From the NCBI GenBank assembly GCA_003116875.1, contig BCKT01000004.1:66845-130844 (forward strand): a stretch of DNA of 64,000 nt, written 5' to 3'. This DNA comes from Takashimella koratensis. Lineage: Eukaryota; Basidiomycota; Tremellomycetes; Trichosporonales; Tetragoniomycetaceae. This document shows positions 1 to 12,200 of this stretch, in pieces (position 1 is the first letter of the stretch; every line of letters starts with the position of its first letter). A program made the translations under genes and the position numbers. The notes below the pieces were generated by a model. That model saw only the letters and a list, made by a program, of their open reading frames with translations, was not told where the DNA came from and did not search any database.

Positions 1-1457
1 CTATGCTTTTCCTAACTCGAGTGAACAGAAGTCGTCGGAGCGCTTGTCACCACTCTTCAACATGCCTCTGTTACTCACACCGTCTATCGTGAGTCATTGC
101 GTGTTGGATCAGATACTGAATGCCCAAAGGTGACAGCTGGCGTTGGAATTTCGCCCATGTCTTATCGGCATTCGCGACGAAATCAAACGCAATAGAGCCT
201 TACCCAAAGCATCATGTCACTGGAGCGATTGAAGAGGGCGTCCACAATCTCGTCTTCCATGTTTCATGCGACACAGTATGGGATCATAAACTTGCGAAAG
301 AAACTTGGACGGCATTCCAGAAGCACGACGCGCACATCGTGTGCATGCTGCATGAAGTCGTTTCAGTCAACGACCGAGACCGTCTCAGGTGGTACGACAT
401 TGCCATGCAAGATCGACTCACGTTCATGGTCCTGAGTCCACACGTAGCTGTCTATCTTCGTCATATTCTGGATAGATGGGCCGAAGAGAACGGCGAGATG
501 GTTTGGCAGAGAGTTAAAGTGGAAACGTTCCTACCCGTAAGTCAAGTCGCCTGGGACTTTGAAGTTGACGACATAGATTTTCCCAGTCGATTTCGATCAG
601 CTAGGGCAATCCTCAGACGCGACCTCGCCAGTCTTGTCATTGTCAAACGAGGTCCGGAAGGTCCCAGCGGACGTAGCTATTCTCGGAAACGTGTCTCCCT
701 CTCGACGGGACTACGATCGGTTCTTCAAACAACTGATCGACTCATTGCTCGGTGAGTATTACAGAAGCGGCTTTGATGCTAACGTACCGGTAGCAAACGG
801 CACTCGTTGGGGCTATGAGACACCGACTCCCTCCGCTAAACATTTAACGCCACTACGAGATGGATTGCCGCCATTCCGTTTACATCTCATTGGGAACGTC
901 CCTCCAGATTTTGTTTTTCCGGATCTCCTCAAAGGGCTAGTCGTCGTTCACGACAAGCTGCTGTATCCCGATTTCTATCGCGTCATTCAGACAATGTAAG
1001 TCTTACCTGGTCAGCTTGGAACTCATACAGCTCTAGGGATCTCATTGTTCCGGCGTTCAAAGGGTTCGAGTATGTCGAGTCGAAACTGTCGTCGGCCATT
1101 CCGGCTGGGATCCTGTGTCGGGTGAGAAATGGAATCACAATCGTAGCTGACCTTTAGATACCAATCCTGGTCTCGCCGCTCATCGCAGAGGCCTACAGCT
1201 TCCTCCGCCAACCTGCGTTTCGACTTCGTCCCAACGGCATGAACGAAGTCGAGGCTATTAGCTTGCTGCGAGCTGGGCAAGATCCATGGCAATTTGCCCT
1301 GGCGGAGGGTAGCACGGCCGATATGCCGGAGCTCAGGTCCATGGCCCAGTGGAGCCGTCTGGCACCTGCTGCTCAGTGGAACGCGTATCACGACTCTTTG
1401 TATCAATACAACAAACATCTCTTTCGTCGCATCTTTAATACTCTAACCCATTCATGA
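1..1457 (+). CDS. Putative GT-B-like glycosyltransferase, 5'-partial
   Basis: The 5' end lies outside the window: bases 1-28 read as an intron tail (pyrimidines, a CTAAC branch site, then ACAG). I splice the exons as 29-88, 130-536, 577-751, 794-995, 1037-1121 and 1158-1457, each bounded by GTNNGT...AG introns of 36-45 nt. The joined protein has an N-terminal half with LVFHVSC and LSPHVAVYL, then ETFLPIFPVD, VAILGNVSPSRRDY and LHLIGN. Its C-terminal half carries DLIVPAF, a KLSSAIPAGILCRIPILVS stretch and a SFL segment. The 'D-x-I-x-P-A-F ... K-x-S-S-x-I-P-A ... P-x-L' order resembles the sugar-nucleotide half of uncharacterised fungal GT-B-like proteins. No signal peptide is visible because the start is missing. 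The neighbours (a second glycosyltransferase and a nucleotide-sugar transporter) support a role in glycan synthesis. The family call is an inference; donor and acceptor are unknown. Confidence 0.6.
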
Positions 1458-1578
1458 CTCGCATTCGTTCCGGTCTTAGACAGGTCAAGTGTGCATGCGA
1501 TGCTCATTTGTCATAATTGTTCGTCCAGAAGTGAAAAATCGAAACCCCAGCAGATCTATAGCTCTACAATGATCATTC

Positions 1579-2891
1579 TCATTCAATGGTGAGACAGCGA
1601 TTGACCCCTCGCTCGTCAAAGCAAGGTGGCCACCAGGTGAAGTTGAAAGGTTTGAGGACTTTCCAGTACTCTTCAAGCGACCGGTTTCTACCGTCAGCTC
1701 CGCTCAACATACTAGACTTACTGTGGCAACAGCAGCCACTCCTTTCCCGAGCACAACACACTATCCTCGTTCAAGTGGACTGAGAAGTTTTTCCCTCCCG
1801 CAATGAAGTCGCCCGGCAAGCCAATATCGTACCATGGAAGCCAGTGTTTGTGTTTTATATCGCCTTCGGACCACCGGAAATATCCAGCAAGAGTTTTGTA
1901 AGACCTCAGCTTGGTGGAAGGTAACGAGGTCGACCATGGCCATAGGACCGTGTCCCAAAACGGGATTGTGTCGTCGCGATAGCGTAGGTGACTGATTGTT
2001 TGATCCATGCACCCCACAAAGTCGGCGTATCTAAACCAGTCCGTTGCGTTGTTCATACAACCAACTGCGTCCCATCCCCCGAGTTCCTCGAATTCGGCGA
2101 GATCGGCGTAGCGCCCGGTGTCGTCTGCATTGTTCGGAAGCCCAGGTCGATGCCCCGCGGCAATCATCTCGATGAGATCGCCGTTATCACTGTTCAGACG
2201 TGGTCCATTGTCTCCCCACGCCATCCAGCGTCGAAGGAAACTCCAGCCTCCGGGAGAATTCCGTACGAAGAAAGCGCAAGCGCATAGCTCTTTCTGATCC
2301 CGGTCGTTGAAGATGACATCAATCGAGTCATCGAGAAATTGTCGTAAATCATGCCTGGAGTCGATGATCATTGTATCCGCATCTGTCGCAAATATCCATT
2401 GATAGTATCTCAAGTACTTCGCGACGCTTCTATGCCGAGCCGTCATAAAGTCACGATCAGGAGTCATGATCGCATGTTCGAGGTAGAATGGTATGCCGAC
2501 TCGGGCGCAGTAGCACGCGATGTGGTTGAGCGTTTGCGCGTGGTCGACAATGGCATTCGGAGTGGCAACAACCACCCAAGCGATACGTCCCAGGCGAGAT
2601 TGGTCGACGTTGGCATCAAACGGCGGGATTAGGTCGATGCCTCTTCCGGTTTGGACAAAGGTAGTGTGAGACTCTTTCCAACCTCGCCCGACCTCTCCAT
2701 GTAAAGGATATTGGATAGTTCGCTGATACACCTCCGAAACGGAAAAGTCGGCGACATGGGGGGAAGAGCGGGTCACTGGAGAGGAGGTAAGCATTTCAGG
2801 TGATTATGACCGGCTCACAGAACGCAAAGCTAGTTGCAAGAACGATGAAGGTAACAGCTGTGGCCATTCCTTTGAATCGGGTGTTTGACAT
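1579..2891 (-). CDS. Putative type II membrane glycosyltransferase (GT-A, DUF273/GT34-like)
   Basis: The main exon (2775-1718) encodes a nucleotide-diphospho-sugar transferase-like domain. It has an FATDADTMIID motif (the metal-binding DxD), then IFNDRD, FFVRNSPGGWSFLRRW and NSDNGDLIEMI, an order like DUF273/GT34-type enzymes. A 34-nt intron near 1727-1694 adds a last exon ending at 1579 with FTWWPPCFDERG. At the 5' end the ATG at 2891 gives a short polar start (MSNTRFKG) and one hydrophobic helix (about residues 9-24). A 43-nt intron (2818-2776, GTGAGC...CCAG) then joins it to the catalytic exon. That is the layout of a Golgi type II glycosyltransferase. The ATG at 2794 would lose the anchor, so I prefer 2891. 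The Kozak context is weak (C at -3), and the frame is continuous with the upstream transporter, so this may be the C-terminal half of a fusion. Substrate is unknown. Confidence 0.65.
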
Positions 2892-4352
2892 TTGCTGAAG
2901 GTAAGCAGTATTTGGCGGTTTGAGACTTACCCAAACAGGTTGAAAGGCTTTGACCAGTTGTCGGCCCATAGGGGAATTAGGGGACCCGCCCGTCAAACGA
3001 AAGAGGGTGAGTCCGACCAAGGCGATCGAGTAGCCAACAGTTTGATTAAATGAGACCGAGGACCCCAGGAATAAGACGGAACAAGTGATAAGAAGGATGT
3101 CCTTCAGTCAGCTTTTGTATGAGAGATTTTACTGTACCTTTACCACACCGGAGAGTGTCAAGACCAAACTTCCTGCCGCATCGATCAACAGTACCCCTGC
3201 GACGTTGAGAGAGAATGCGACAATGCCGTTCATGAAGAGAATCGAAAAGCCGAGCTCGGAAAGTCTCATGAAGGGAGCCGCACCCTCAAAGATTGGTACA
3301 AGCATACCAATCATCACTGCACAAAGCTGTGGGTAAGTCAGCTGGGTGGTGTTTCTGGTACTCACAGGTGCGTACATGGCGATACTGCTGAGTGGATCAA
3401 ACGCGAACTCTTTGAGTAGAAATTGAATGAGCACCAATCGAGCGGATTCAACCTAATGTCAGCTCGGTGTCTGCATGTGCAAGGACTCACAATGACAGCC
3501 CCAAGCTGGCATAGGAAGCCGAACATGGAAAACCGTATTTCACCGCCTGCCGCAATTGAGCACCCCAGACAGGTGATGACGATGACCGCCAACAGCATAT
3601 GGTTATACTCTATTCTTGTGTCAGTCATCCTCCACAGTAAAAACCCTACGTTGCAGCCCAGCGATCAACTGGATAATGAGAGTGAGGATAGGGATGAACG
3701 CCTATTATTAGCTTTCAGCCTCTCTACTGGACTCACCTTTAACATCTGCACAAAGCTGACGCTCAAATGCACATAAGCGACATTGCTGAGAATGAGAGAT
3801 GCGGAGAACAAGCCAGCAAGAGGCACAATTGTCCTGCCCCAGACGTGCCACTGTTGTCAATGATGCCACCACATATATTGCTTACAGAGATCTGAGTCGC
3901 AGGTTTGGAGAACCGCCCGGGCAATGGTAGCCTTCGAATTAACCTCGTCCCAATCGTCTTGACAAGAATTAGCGACGACCAAGTAAACTCTTGAGCATCG
4001 ACTTACGGCGACAACCATATGATACGCCGTCAAAAACACGGGCTGTGCCATCATTAGCCTAAACAAAGGGCCCTCGACCTCTTGAACAACTTACGAAGGG
4101 AAAGTTGAGGGTCGTGAAGATGTACTTGTTGAAAATGATCACAGAACCGCTCAACGTGATCCAGAAAGCTGTCCGGGATTAGCGGGAGGTGTCCTGTTTC
4201 GGTATGAACAGGTCCTACATACCGATGATAGCTGCCGAGCCGAGCTGCAGACCCCGGGGCGGCGGTACCAACGATGCCGGCACTGGCCCCGAGGTTGACA
4301 GCAGCGGCTGAATGACCTCTTTTTCCAGCTTGAACGAGTCCTTTTCAGACAT
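2796..4352 (-). CDS. TPT/DUF250-family nucleotide-sugar (triose-phosphate-type) transporter
   Basis: The start is the ATG at 4352 ([13 protein letters not shown]). Exon 1 is 4352-4223 and exon 2 runs 4169 to about 4096; several further short-intron exons follow. The protein shows the family order: [17 protein letters not shown] (first helix), [33 protein letters not shown] (the conserved NxxYxxxSVSFxQMLK signature), [28 protein letters not shown] with [16 protein letters not shown], then membrane segments ending in [13 protein letters not shown]. These match the ten-helix TPT/SLC35-like transporters of Golgi or ER. The frame stays open through the 36-nt intron at 2930-2895, whether spliced or not, and reaches TGA at 2796 just after an extra hydrophobic helix. 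If the next 43-nt intron is spliced, the frame continues into the glycosyltransferase. Substrate cannot be read from sequence. Confidence 0.8.
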
Positions 4353-4549
4353 GCTATGGGCGATGGGGTGAAAGATGATTTGAACTTTCCGCGGACGCGT
4401 TTGTGGAGGCGTCGAATCGCAGATCGGGGGGGGGGGGGAGCACGTGTTCCCCACGCGATAATCACGTGACAGGAAGATCCGTTTATTTTTCGAGATTCAA
4501 AATCTTCTCGTCACGGTCGATAGACAACCCAACCATCCATCTGACCAGG
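4353..4549. promoter_or_regulatory. Divergent promoter between transporter and DBP4
   Basis: About 197 bp separate the transporter start (4352, minus) from the DBP4 start (4550, plus), so both promoters must sit here. A run of 13 G lies at 4426-4438. No TATA box is obvious. The compact head-to-head layout is seen directly; promoter function is inferred. Confidence 0.5.
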
Positions 4550-7500
4550 ATGCCGACTCAAGACAAGGGCAGCACCAAGACTGCCGTAGCGTCTGGATCT
4601 AGCTCCACCGCTAGCGGCTCGAGAAAGCCCAACGGCGGCACACCCGGCAAGTCTCGGCAGCTGTCTCAAGCTCAACCTCCCCGTGCCAAGACCAACCATG
4701 TCAAGCGACAGCGGGCCGACGACGAGCTGCAAGAGTTGCAAAAGAAGATTGATCAATATGTGAGTTTGTCATTCACAGGCTTGACTCGGAGCAAGCTGTT
4801 AGGCTGTGGGATGGCATAGAGCCGATTGCTGACTTGCGCCTACATCGCTCAGGACGATACATCCGTCGTCACCACATTCAACCAGCTGCCCTTGTCAACA
4901 AAAACCCTGCAAGGTGAATGTGACTGGCTGATCTCAGCTATCATCTTAGATATCCCTGATTGGACTCGGCTGACATCTCGACCCTTCTACAGGCCTCAAA
5001 CACTCTCACTTTGTCGAGCCGACACCGATCCAGTCCCTTTCCATCCCACCCGCCCTTCGCTCGCGTGATGTCCTCGGCGCCGCTCGCACTGGCTCCGGCA
5101 AAACCCTCGCTTTCCTCATTCCCTTGCTGGAACGCCTTTACCTCATGCGATGGGGCCCACTCGACGGTCTCGGTGCAGTCGTCATCTCCCCCACCCGCGA
5201 GCTGGCACTGCAGACTTTCACCGCGCTCAGGGATATCGGCCGATTCCATATGTTCTCAGCAGGGCTGGTGATAGGTGGCAAACCCCTCAAGGAGGAGAGG
5301 GATCGGTTGGCGAGGATGAATATCTTGATTGCAACCCCGGGGAGACTGTTGCAGCATCTCGACAGTACGGTCGGATTCGAGAGCGCCGGGTTGAAAGTGC
5401 TAGGTGAGTCGGGATCAGCAGCTTGATCAAGGTGGAAGCAACTGACCAGGTGGCAGTGCTTGATGAAGCCGATCGTCTACTGGATATGGGTTTCCTCCCT
5501 GCTCTCCGCGCTATCGTCCAACACTTCCAAACGGGCGACCGCCAAACCCTCTTGTTCTCCGCGACTCAGAACAAGGATCTCGCAGCGCTCGCCAAACTCT
5601 CCCTCCGCGACCCACTCTACGTCAACACCAGCAAGCCTGGGGAGGAAGGGATCATGCCTGTCAACTTGGAGCAATACTACGCCACCGTCCCACTCCACAA
5701 AAAGCTCGACGCGCTTTGGGGGTTCATCAAAATGCACCTCAAGATCAAGGGTGTCGTCTTCGTCACCAGCGGGAAACAAGTCCGGTTCATCTTCGAGACT
5801 TTCCGTCGACTCCATCCTGGTCTCCCGCTCCTCCACCTGCATGGGAAACAGAAGCAGGCTACCCGGTTGTCAATCTTTGAGAAATTTTCGTCGTCCAATC
5901 ACGCGTTGTTGATCTGTACCGATATCGCCGCGAGAGGTCTCGACTTCCCCGCAGTCGACTGGGTTGTCCAGCTCGACTGCCCCGACGATGTGGATACCTA
6001 CATCCACCGAGTGGGCAGGACGGCGCGGTACCAGAGTGGTGGCAAGGGGCTGTGTTTCCTATGCCCGAGTGAGGAGGAAGGGATGAAGAAGAGGTGGGAG
6101 GCCAAGGGGATCGAAGTCAAGCGCATCAAGATCAAAGCGAGCAAGATGGGCAACCTCGAACAACAGATGCAAAATTTCGCCTTCAAGGATCCAGAGATCA
6201 AGTACCTCGGTCAACGAGTGAGTCTACCTTTCCTCGGTGCTCGGAGTTTTGCATAGTTGGCATATGTGCTAAACCTCTACCTAGGCGTTCATCTCGTACA
6301 TGCGCTCCATCCACATTCAGAAGGACAAGACCGTGTTCAAGCTGGACGAGTACCCGGCGGAAGAGTACGCAGCGAGCATGGGTCTCCCGGGAGCGCCGCA
6401 GATCAAACTTGGCGGCAAGGCAGTGGCGAAGGAGCGCGGACCGGCGAACGGGGCAGCCAAGGGGGTGGAGGTGGTGTATAAGAAGCTGGAGGATGAGGAC
6501 GCGATGATTGCGAGCGAGAGTGAGGAGGAAGAAGACGATGAGGATGACGATGATGAGGATGAGGACGAGGACGAAGTTGATGAGGAAGATGAAGATGAAG
6601 AGGATGAGGAAGAGGACGAGAACGAGGATGAGGATAAGGAAGAGGTTGAGGATGAGGAAGAGATTGAGGAGGAAAACGACGACGACGACGACGAGTCCAG
6701 CGCTGGGCCCTCCAAACCCGTTGTGCGGACCAAGTACGATCGAATGTTTGAGCGCAAGAACCAGTCGATTCTCACGCCTCACTACACCAAGCTTATCGCG
6801 CACGACAACGACAAGAGTCCAGGAGATGCACGAGGCAACGGTCTGGTTGGTGTTGCGGACGAAGACGACGACGACTTTATCACTTTGGCCAGACGCGATC
6901 ACGAGTTGTCCGAGGACGAGGACGACGAAGCGCTCGGTCTCCCAGGTCCCAGCGGGTCAAGCGGAGCCACTGCCGCGGCGGTGGCCCTTGGAGGCGTTCT
7001 CGGTGCGACGTCGGACGACCTGTCCAAGCGTAAACTGAAAGAAGGAAGTTCCCGCCGAGCGCAATTGAAGAACCGACCCGCTCCGACGAAACTCGTGTTT
7101 GATGACCAAGGCGCCGCAACCGACTTTTACAAGCACGGGACCGAAGCCGAGGCGGCTGGCGGTGACGAGGCCAGTCGGGCGGCGTATGTCGAGGAGGAGA
7201 AGAAGAGGATGAAGGAGGCGGATAAGATCGATAGGGAAGTGGCGAGGGAGAAGAAGAGGGAGAAGAAGAGGAAGAGAAAGGACAGGGAGAGAGAGGTGAG
7301 TCTGGGTCTGGCTTGTTTCGCACAGAATGCCCTCTGTTGGGTCTGTGGTGATCTTGGTTCTGTCTTCAAAGGGATGATGGGGATGCTGACAATTGTGCTC
7401 TTTCTCGCAGGCGATGCAGGAAGAAATGGGCGGAGTCGCGTACCTTGGTAACGCGTCAGATGGGGACGAGGGGTTCGAAGAGGCCGACGATGTCAGTGAA

Positions 7501-7632
7501 GGAGGGTATGAGGAGCCTGTGCGCGGTGGGAAGAAGCAGCGGGTAGAGGATAGTAAGGCGGGCGGGAAGAAGGCAGCCAAGGGTGGGGAGGATGATGAGG
7601 AGCTGGCGCTTCGGTTGCTCCGTGGTGATTAA
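4550..7632 (+). CDS. DBP4: DEAD-box ATP-dependent RNA helicase DBP4 (Hca4/DDX10 type)
   Basis: Nucleolar helicase that acts in 18S rRNA maturation and releases U14 snoRNA from pre-rRNA (family knowledge). Start at 4550; exon 1 ends at 4759, and later introns lie near 4912, 5405, 6219 and 7296. Helicase motifs are visible in order: a Q motif region (FNQLPLS...PTPIQ), ARTGSGKT (I, near residue 125), PTRELA (Ia), TPGR (Ib), [12 protein letters not shown] (II), FSAT (III), [11 protein letters not shown] (V) and HRVGRTAR (VI). The Dbp4-specific C-terminal extension is clear: [11 protein letters not shown], then an AFISY block with SMGLPGAP. A roughly 60-residue Asp/Glu tract (6520-6700), a second acidic block, a KKKRKRK-type basic segment (7195-7295) and a final exon ending at 7632 complete it. 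Call is secure; exact splice sites are my reading. Confidence 0.93.
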
Positions 7633-8139
7633 GCGCAAGTTACGACATGCACTCGTCGCTACAGGGGATGGGGATAATTCGACTGGGACTGGGTGGGACT
7701 GGGTGGTCATAGTCACACTGACTAATGGGGCCTGCGACGTGACTTCTGACTATGCAGAGAGAGGCATTGATACATGGTTAACTTGTCACTACTGACTACT
7801 GTTACAGGGTCGATTAAACAGAATGAGACAGTACGGAATTGTATATGATCTATGGAGGTTTGGATATCTGTTTCACTTCTACTTCTGCTTTCTCTTTCTT
7901 CTTCTTCTTCTGCTTCTTATCTTCCAGACTAATACGACGATACACGATTTACGATGAGGACGACAGAGACTGAATCACTAACGAGACACTGAGGATGAAC
8001 CGTGGTATGGTGACGAGGTGGGATCGGACAATGAGGTTGACGCGAATCGAGTCGAGCTCGTGGTATAGGCAACATGTGGAGTAGTCGCTTTTGGGGACCG
8101 CCTAGGGACAGTGATGGTGGTGTGACATCTCACACCCGC
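7633..8139. other. Convergent intergenic region with CTT-rich tract
   Basis: Lies between the 3' end of DBP4 and the 3' end of the minus-strand hypothetical. It holds a pyrimidine tract of CTT/CTTCTT units at about 7877-7922. No gene or RNA recognised; presumably two 3'UTRs. Confidence 0.5.
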
Positions 8140-9280
8140 CTAGTACGAGAGGGCCCCGTCGATCTCAAGGTGGTGGACCCGGCGGGAGACGTCGCCAACC
8201 GCGATCTCAACAAGTTCGTCGTCGTGATCGTCGCTGTGTGAGTCGTCGGTCCAGTTCCCATCGCTGTCGTGGCATGGGACGCGCAGGACAGAGCCCATAG
8301 CGGACACAGCAGCGGCAGCGGCGGTTGGGTGGCTCTTGGATCGGAAGCCGAACGCGTGCCCGGGCTTGTCGGAGACACTGAGGCGGTCGGCACCGAGGAA
8401 CGCGGGCCGGTCGCATAGTGGAGAACTGGCTAGCGGGGGCAGAGAGACCAAAGATGCGGTGGACGACGCGGCAAGGGAGGTGGAGGATGAGTTGACGAGG
8501 GATGGCGCGGAGAAGGGAAGAGAGGAGAGAGAGGTGGTGGATGCGCTGGAGGAGACGCGGGACGGGAGGCGAGGACGGCCACGAGGTGGAGAGGTCGCTT
8601 GGATCATGATGGTGGGGACAGGAGAGAGGGGAGGCGTAGGTGGTGCCGCCTGCTATTGACTGTCAGCAGTGTTTCGAGACTATGGATTAGGCAAAAAGGA
8701 AGGAGAAGAAGAAATGAGGAAGGCAAGAGCAAGTGCCACTCACAGAGAACGACAGCATCGTCTGGGTTCGGATAGGCGGTGGGCGGGCCATTCGCACCCC
8801 CGAGTGGTTTCCTTCGACACCGATAGAAGACAGCGTCCGCTCCAATGGCGGCGCGATGAGAGTCTTCTTGTCGCGGCTCAAGTGCTTCCCAGCGCCGGCC
8901 GAGGCGAGAGCATAAGTCGACATGCCCGGCTCGGTGGCGCAAAACGACACGGAGCGAGCGGGAGCACGAGGCCGCTTCGGAGTGGTTGGAGAGGATGTGG
9001 AGGAGGAAGAAGTGGAAGCCAAAGAGGAAGCCGAGGAGGAAGTGGCCATGAGGCCCGGGCGGGTAGGGGAGTATCCGTGCTTCAGTGTCGGCGGGGAAAG
9101 GTGTGAGGGTGACATGGTGGGTGCAAAGGTTGCGGTGGAAGGGAAAGAGGGAGAGGGGGAAGGTGATGGAGATGGGTATGGGTATGGAGAGTGACGAGTC
9201 GGCGGGGTGGAGACAGAGGTCGTCTGAAGAGATAGAAGGCGGCGGTTAGGTGGGCGCTCAGGTTGAGAGAGAGACGGCAT
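8140..9280 (-). CDS. Ser/Pro/Thr-rich hypothetical protein
   Basis: I chose the ATG at 9280 (MPSLSQPERPPNRR). Exon 1 ends with TQTMLSFS near 8747, and an intron ending GTCAATAG (branch CTGAC) joins in frame to QAAPPTPPLSPVP. The stop is at 8140. The protein, about 350 residues, is low-complexity: a (Pro-Ser/Tyr)n run, a poly-Ser block, a poly-Ala block, and short basic segments. More ordered pieces are PARSVSFCATEPGMSTYALASAG, DKKTLIAPPLERTLSS and a C-terminal RRVHHLEIDGALSY. No catalytic domain, signal peptide or membrane helix is seen. Splicing in frame and a gradual loss of codon bias only beyond the ends support a real gene. Function unknown; its long upstream region could be its promoter. 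Confidence 0.55.
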
Positions 9281-12200
9281 GATGGTGGGCGGCGGATGTG
9301 GCGGTGGTGTGTTGGGGGTTGATAAGGTGGTGTCTTTGCGATGTGTGTGAGGTCGAGTTGCGTACAATGCTGAGTGCTTTGGACTTGTGCGGTGCGAACG
9401 TGCTGGACGAGATATGATGGAGATAGTGGGGATAAGATGCGAGAGTACGCGAGCGGTGGGTCTCGTCTTTAAGTGAAGCGCGAGAAGCGGCGGCGAGCGA
9501 ACGGCGACGCTATAGGTAATAAACGGGTCGCGCTCGGGGACGGTCGTGAGGTCATGCACTCATGCAATCATGCAATCAAGGTAATCAAGGAGCAATCTGT
9601 CCCGTCCCATAGAATGTGACGAGGAGCGGCAAGCGCAGAGTTGATTTGGGTGGGTTGGGTCCAAGCTTATACAATTGCTGCCCAGCAGGTTGGTCGATTC
9701 GCCATTGAAACTGAAAACTGAAAACACCGATAATTGAGAAAACAAGCTTGAACCAAAAAAAGGAATAGATGAATTCCCACCGATGGGTATTGAATAGGAG
9801 GGGCTGCGCGGGAGAGAGGAGCTAGGCGAGCAGAGCGCGAACGAGTTGGGTTGGTTTGGTACGTTTCGTAATGGGCCGTTCCCGTTTGCGTCGGGAGTAC
9901 GTGGACCAAGGGTGTGGGGTTCGTTGATGGGCTGTTGATGGGGTTCGTGCTGGTGCAGGTACGGGCGCTTGATGATTGATGCTTTGGGGTCGTTGCAATC
10001 ACGGGGTCGGTGCCAAGGGGCTTTTGTTTGCGATAAAGTGGACGCGCGCGCGCGATCGTGCTTGCGGACGCGGGATGCGAAGCTTGGACCTAGAGTCTGG
10101 ATCCGGGTCCAAGTCGGGGGCCTGGGTCCTCGGGGTACTTGATTCTCGTTTTGTGGGATCCGATACAGGTGCCGAATGATGCTGATGGGTGATGCGAAAC
10201 GTGAGACGACGTGAGCTAGGGCCAAACGCGGGCTTTGGCTGGGTGGGAGGGGGGGGGGGGGGGGCGGTTGAGCGGGCTTGAGCTTAAGCTTGTCGCGCGT
10301 GGCTGGTGGCTGGTGCTGATACCCGTGTTTGGTTGGGCTCGAGCTTACGTGCGGGCCTGGCTAGGCGAGGGCGTGGGTGGGCTTGGGCTTGGGCTTGGAC
10401 GTAGGCGTGGACAAGGGCGTAGCAGTGATGAATCTGGGTCTGGACCCGGGCGTAGGCGTGATAGACTAAATGCAATGCAAAGATGCAACGATGCAAATGT
10501 ACAGTTGGCGAGGCGAGGCTCGTGCCAATGCGAATGGTGCCGTCTAGGACCGGAAGGGGAAGAAGGGACGAGGGGTACCTGTGACAGCGGTCGTGAAGAT
10601 GCCAAGATGCAAGAGAGAGGGGGCGGTCGTACTCGAGGAGGGGAGGGGGACGGCGAGGGGTCGAGCAATGATTGATAGAGATGAAGGGGAGAGGCCGCAG
10701 TCGAGGGGAAGGAGAGGGGTTGAGACGAGGTGAGGGGGTGAGGATGAGGGGGGAGAAGGGGAAAGGAGGCGCCGAGCAGGGGGGAGACGTCTTTAAACAA
10801 GTCTGTGCGTGTTTCGAGGACAAAAGTTTGGACAACTGCCCATTCGGAGGCCAGAACGGAGCAGATAGAACCATGCGCCCAAGGCGAACGAACGAGAACC
10901 CCTGGACCTGAGTGTGATCCCGCTACTCGCCAACGTTTACCGCCAGTGAAACTTGGCTCAAGCCTCTAGTCGCGGCTACGCACTCGGTTACTGACATGAC
11001 ATGTCACCCTCTCGCGCACCTTCCCTCGAGACTGCTAGATCGCACGTATGTCCATCTGCTTCAGTGGACTGGTAGCCTGGAAGAAGCAATAAAACGTTGT
11101 AGTCGTGCAGCCCAACGCAGGGCAGAAGGAAAAACCGGGAAAGCAGACAAACCCCGTGAAAAATCCAGGAGAAAGAGAGTAGACGATGACTCAAGACCGA
11201 GGGCGATGGCGGAGGCGGCGTACGACGCTTCCAAAGACCCTCGCGAACGGGAGCTGGGGGGACAGAGACGGCGCCGCGCGAGTGTGGACCCCGACCACCG
11301 ACAGTCAGGGCCCCAAAGCGCTCGCTTAAAGGCGTTTGCAGTTTTGTTTGGGTCAGGATATATTGCTTATTTTTCGTTACTCAGGGGTTTTTGGGCGAGG
11401 TTGCCTGAGTTCTGAGCTTTGCTGGGTGTTCGGGGTTCACGTTTCGGATCGGAACCTTTTACTCCGTCGGTGTGAGCGCAAAGGTGAGTGAGTGGCACAG
11501 GGTGCGATGGGACTTTTGGGCTTGCTTCCTTGGGCCCTGGGTCGAGGATACAAACTGGGCCCGTGGCGCTCAGGTGAAGCGAGGAAAACGGACCCTCGTC
11601 ACATCGGGTAGACCGTCACTCCTTCCCTACCCCCATGGGCGGGTGGATGGGTCACTGCCGCTGCTCAAGCCCCTTAGCGGCGGTGAGAAAGCGTGCGTAC
11701 GCGCAGGGACCAGTGACGCGAGACGATCGGCGCGGGCGGATGAAGGTGGAGAGAGGAACACGGACCGCATGTACGGAGAAACCAGTCAGGTAGGCGGAGC
11801 GTGCATGAGACCCGTGTTGACGCTTGGGACCAAGGGCTAACGGCTCGGGCCCTGACGGAAACTGCGTGCGCTAAGGCAACCTACCAGAAATCTGGTCACT
11901 CGGGAAGAAGAACACTGAAATTCATACCAGGAGAGCGTACAGTACTAAAAAAAAGAAAAAAAGAGAGAGAGATCGAAAATACAGATCAGGCGAAAAGCAT
12001 ACACGTCTCGTCACCCGCGGGTAGGCGTGAGCGGTCTAGACCAGCGGGTTGAGGGAGCATCAAAGTCACCGACGAAGAGATCTTCCCCGTCGTCAGTTCC
12101 CACTTTACTATCGAGATGTTTACCTCAAATCTAGAATTCAGCGACGTACGCATCTGCTTTCTTGTAAACTTGGTCCAAACCTATTCCGAGCACTGAGATC

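Noticed and set aside
2796..2891. ATG at 2794 as the start of the glycosyltransferase
   Set aside because: It would omit the membrane anchor and lies inside a well-formed 43-nt intron; the ATG at 2891 (or the fusion) explains the sequence better.
6317..6775. Long minus-strand poly-Ser frame opposite DBP4
   Set aside because: It is the antisense of the Asp/Glu tract (GAG/GAT repeats) in a clear helicase gene.
10284..10874. 196-codon minus-strand frame in the gene-poor region
   Set aside because: Arg/Pro/Ser-rich low complexity, overlaps other frames of equal length, no domain, no splice consistency.
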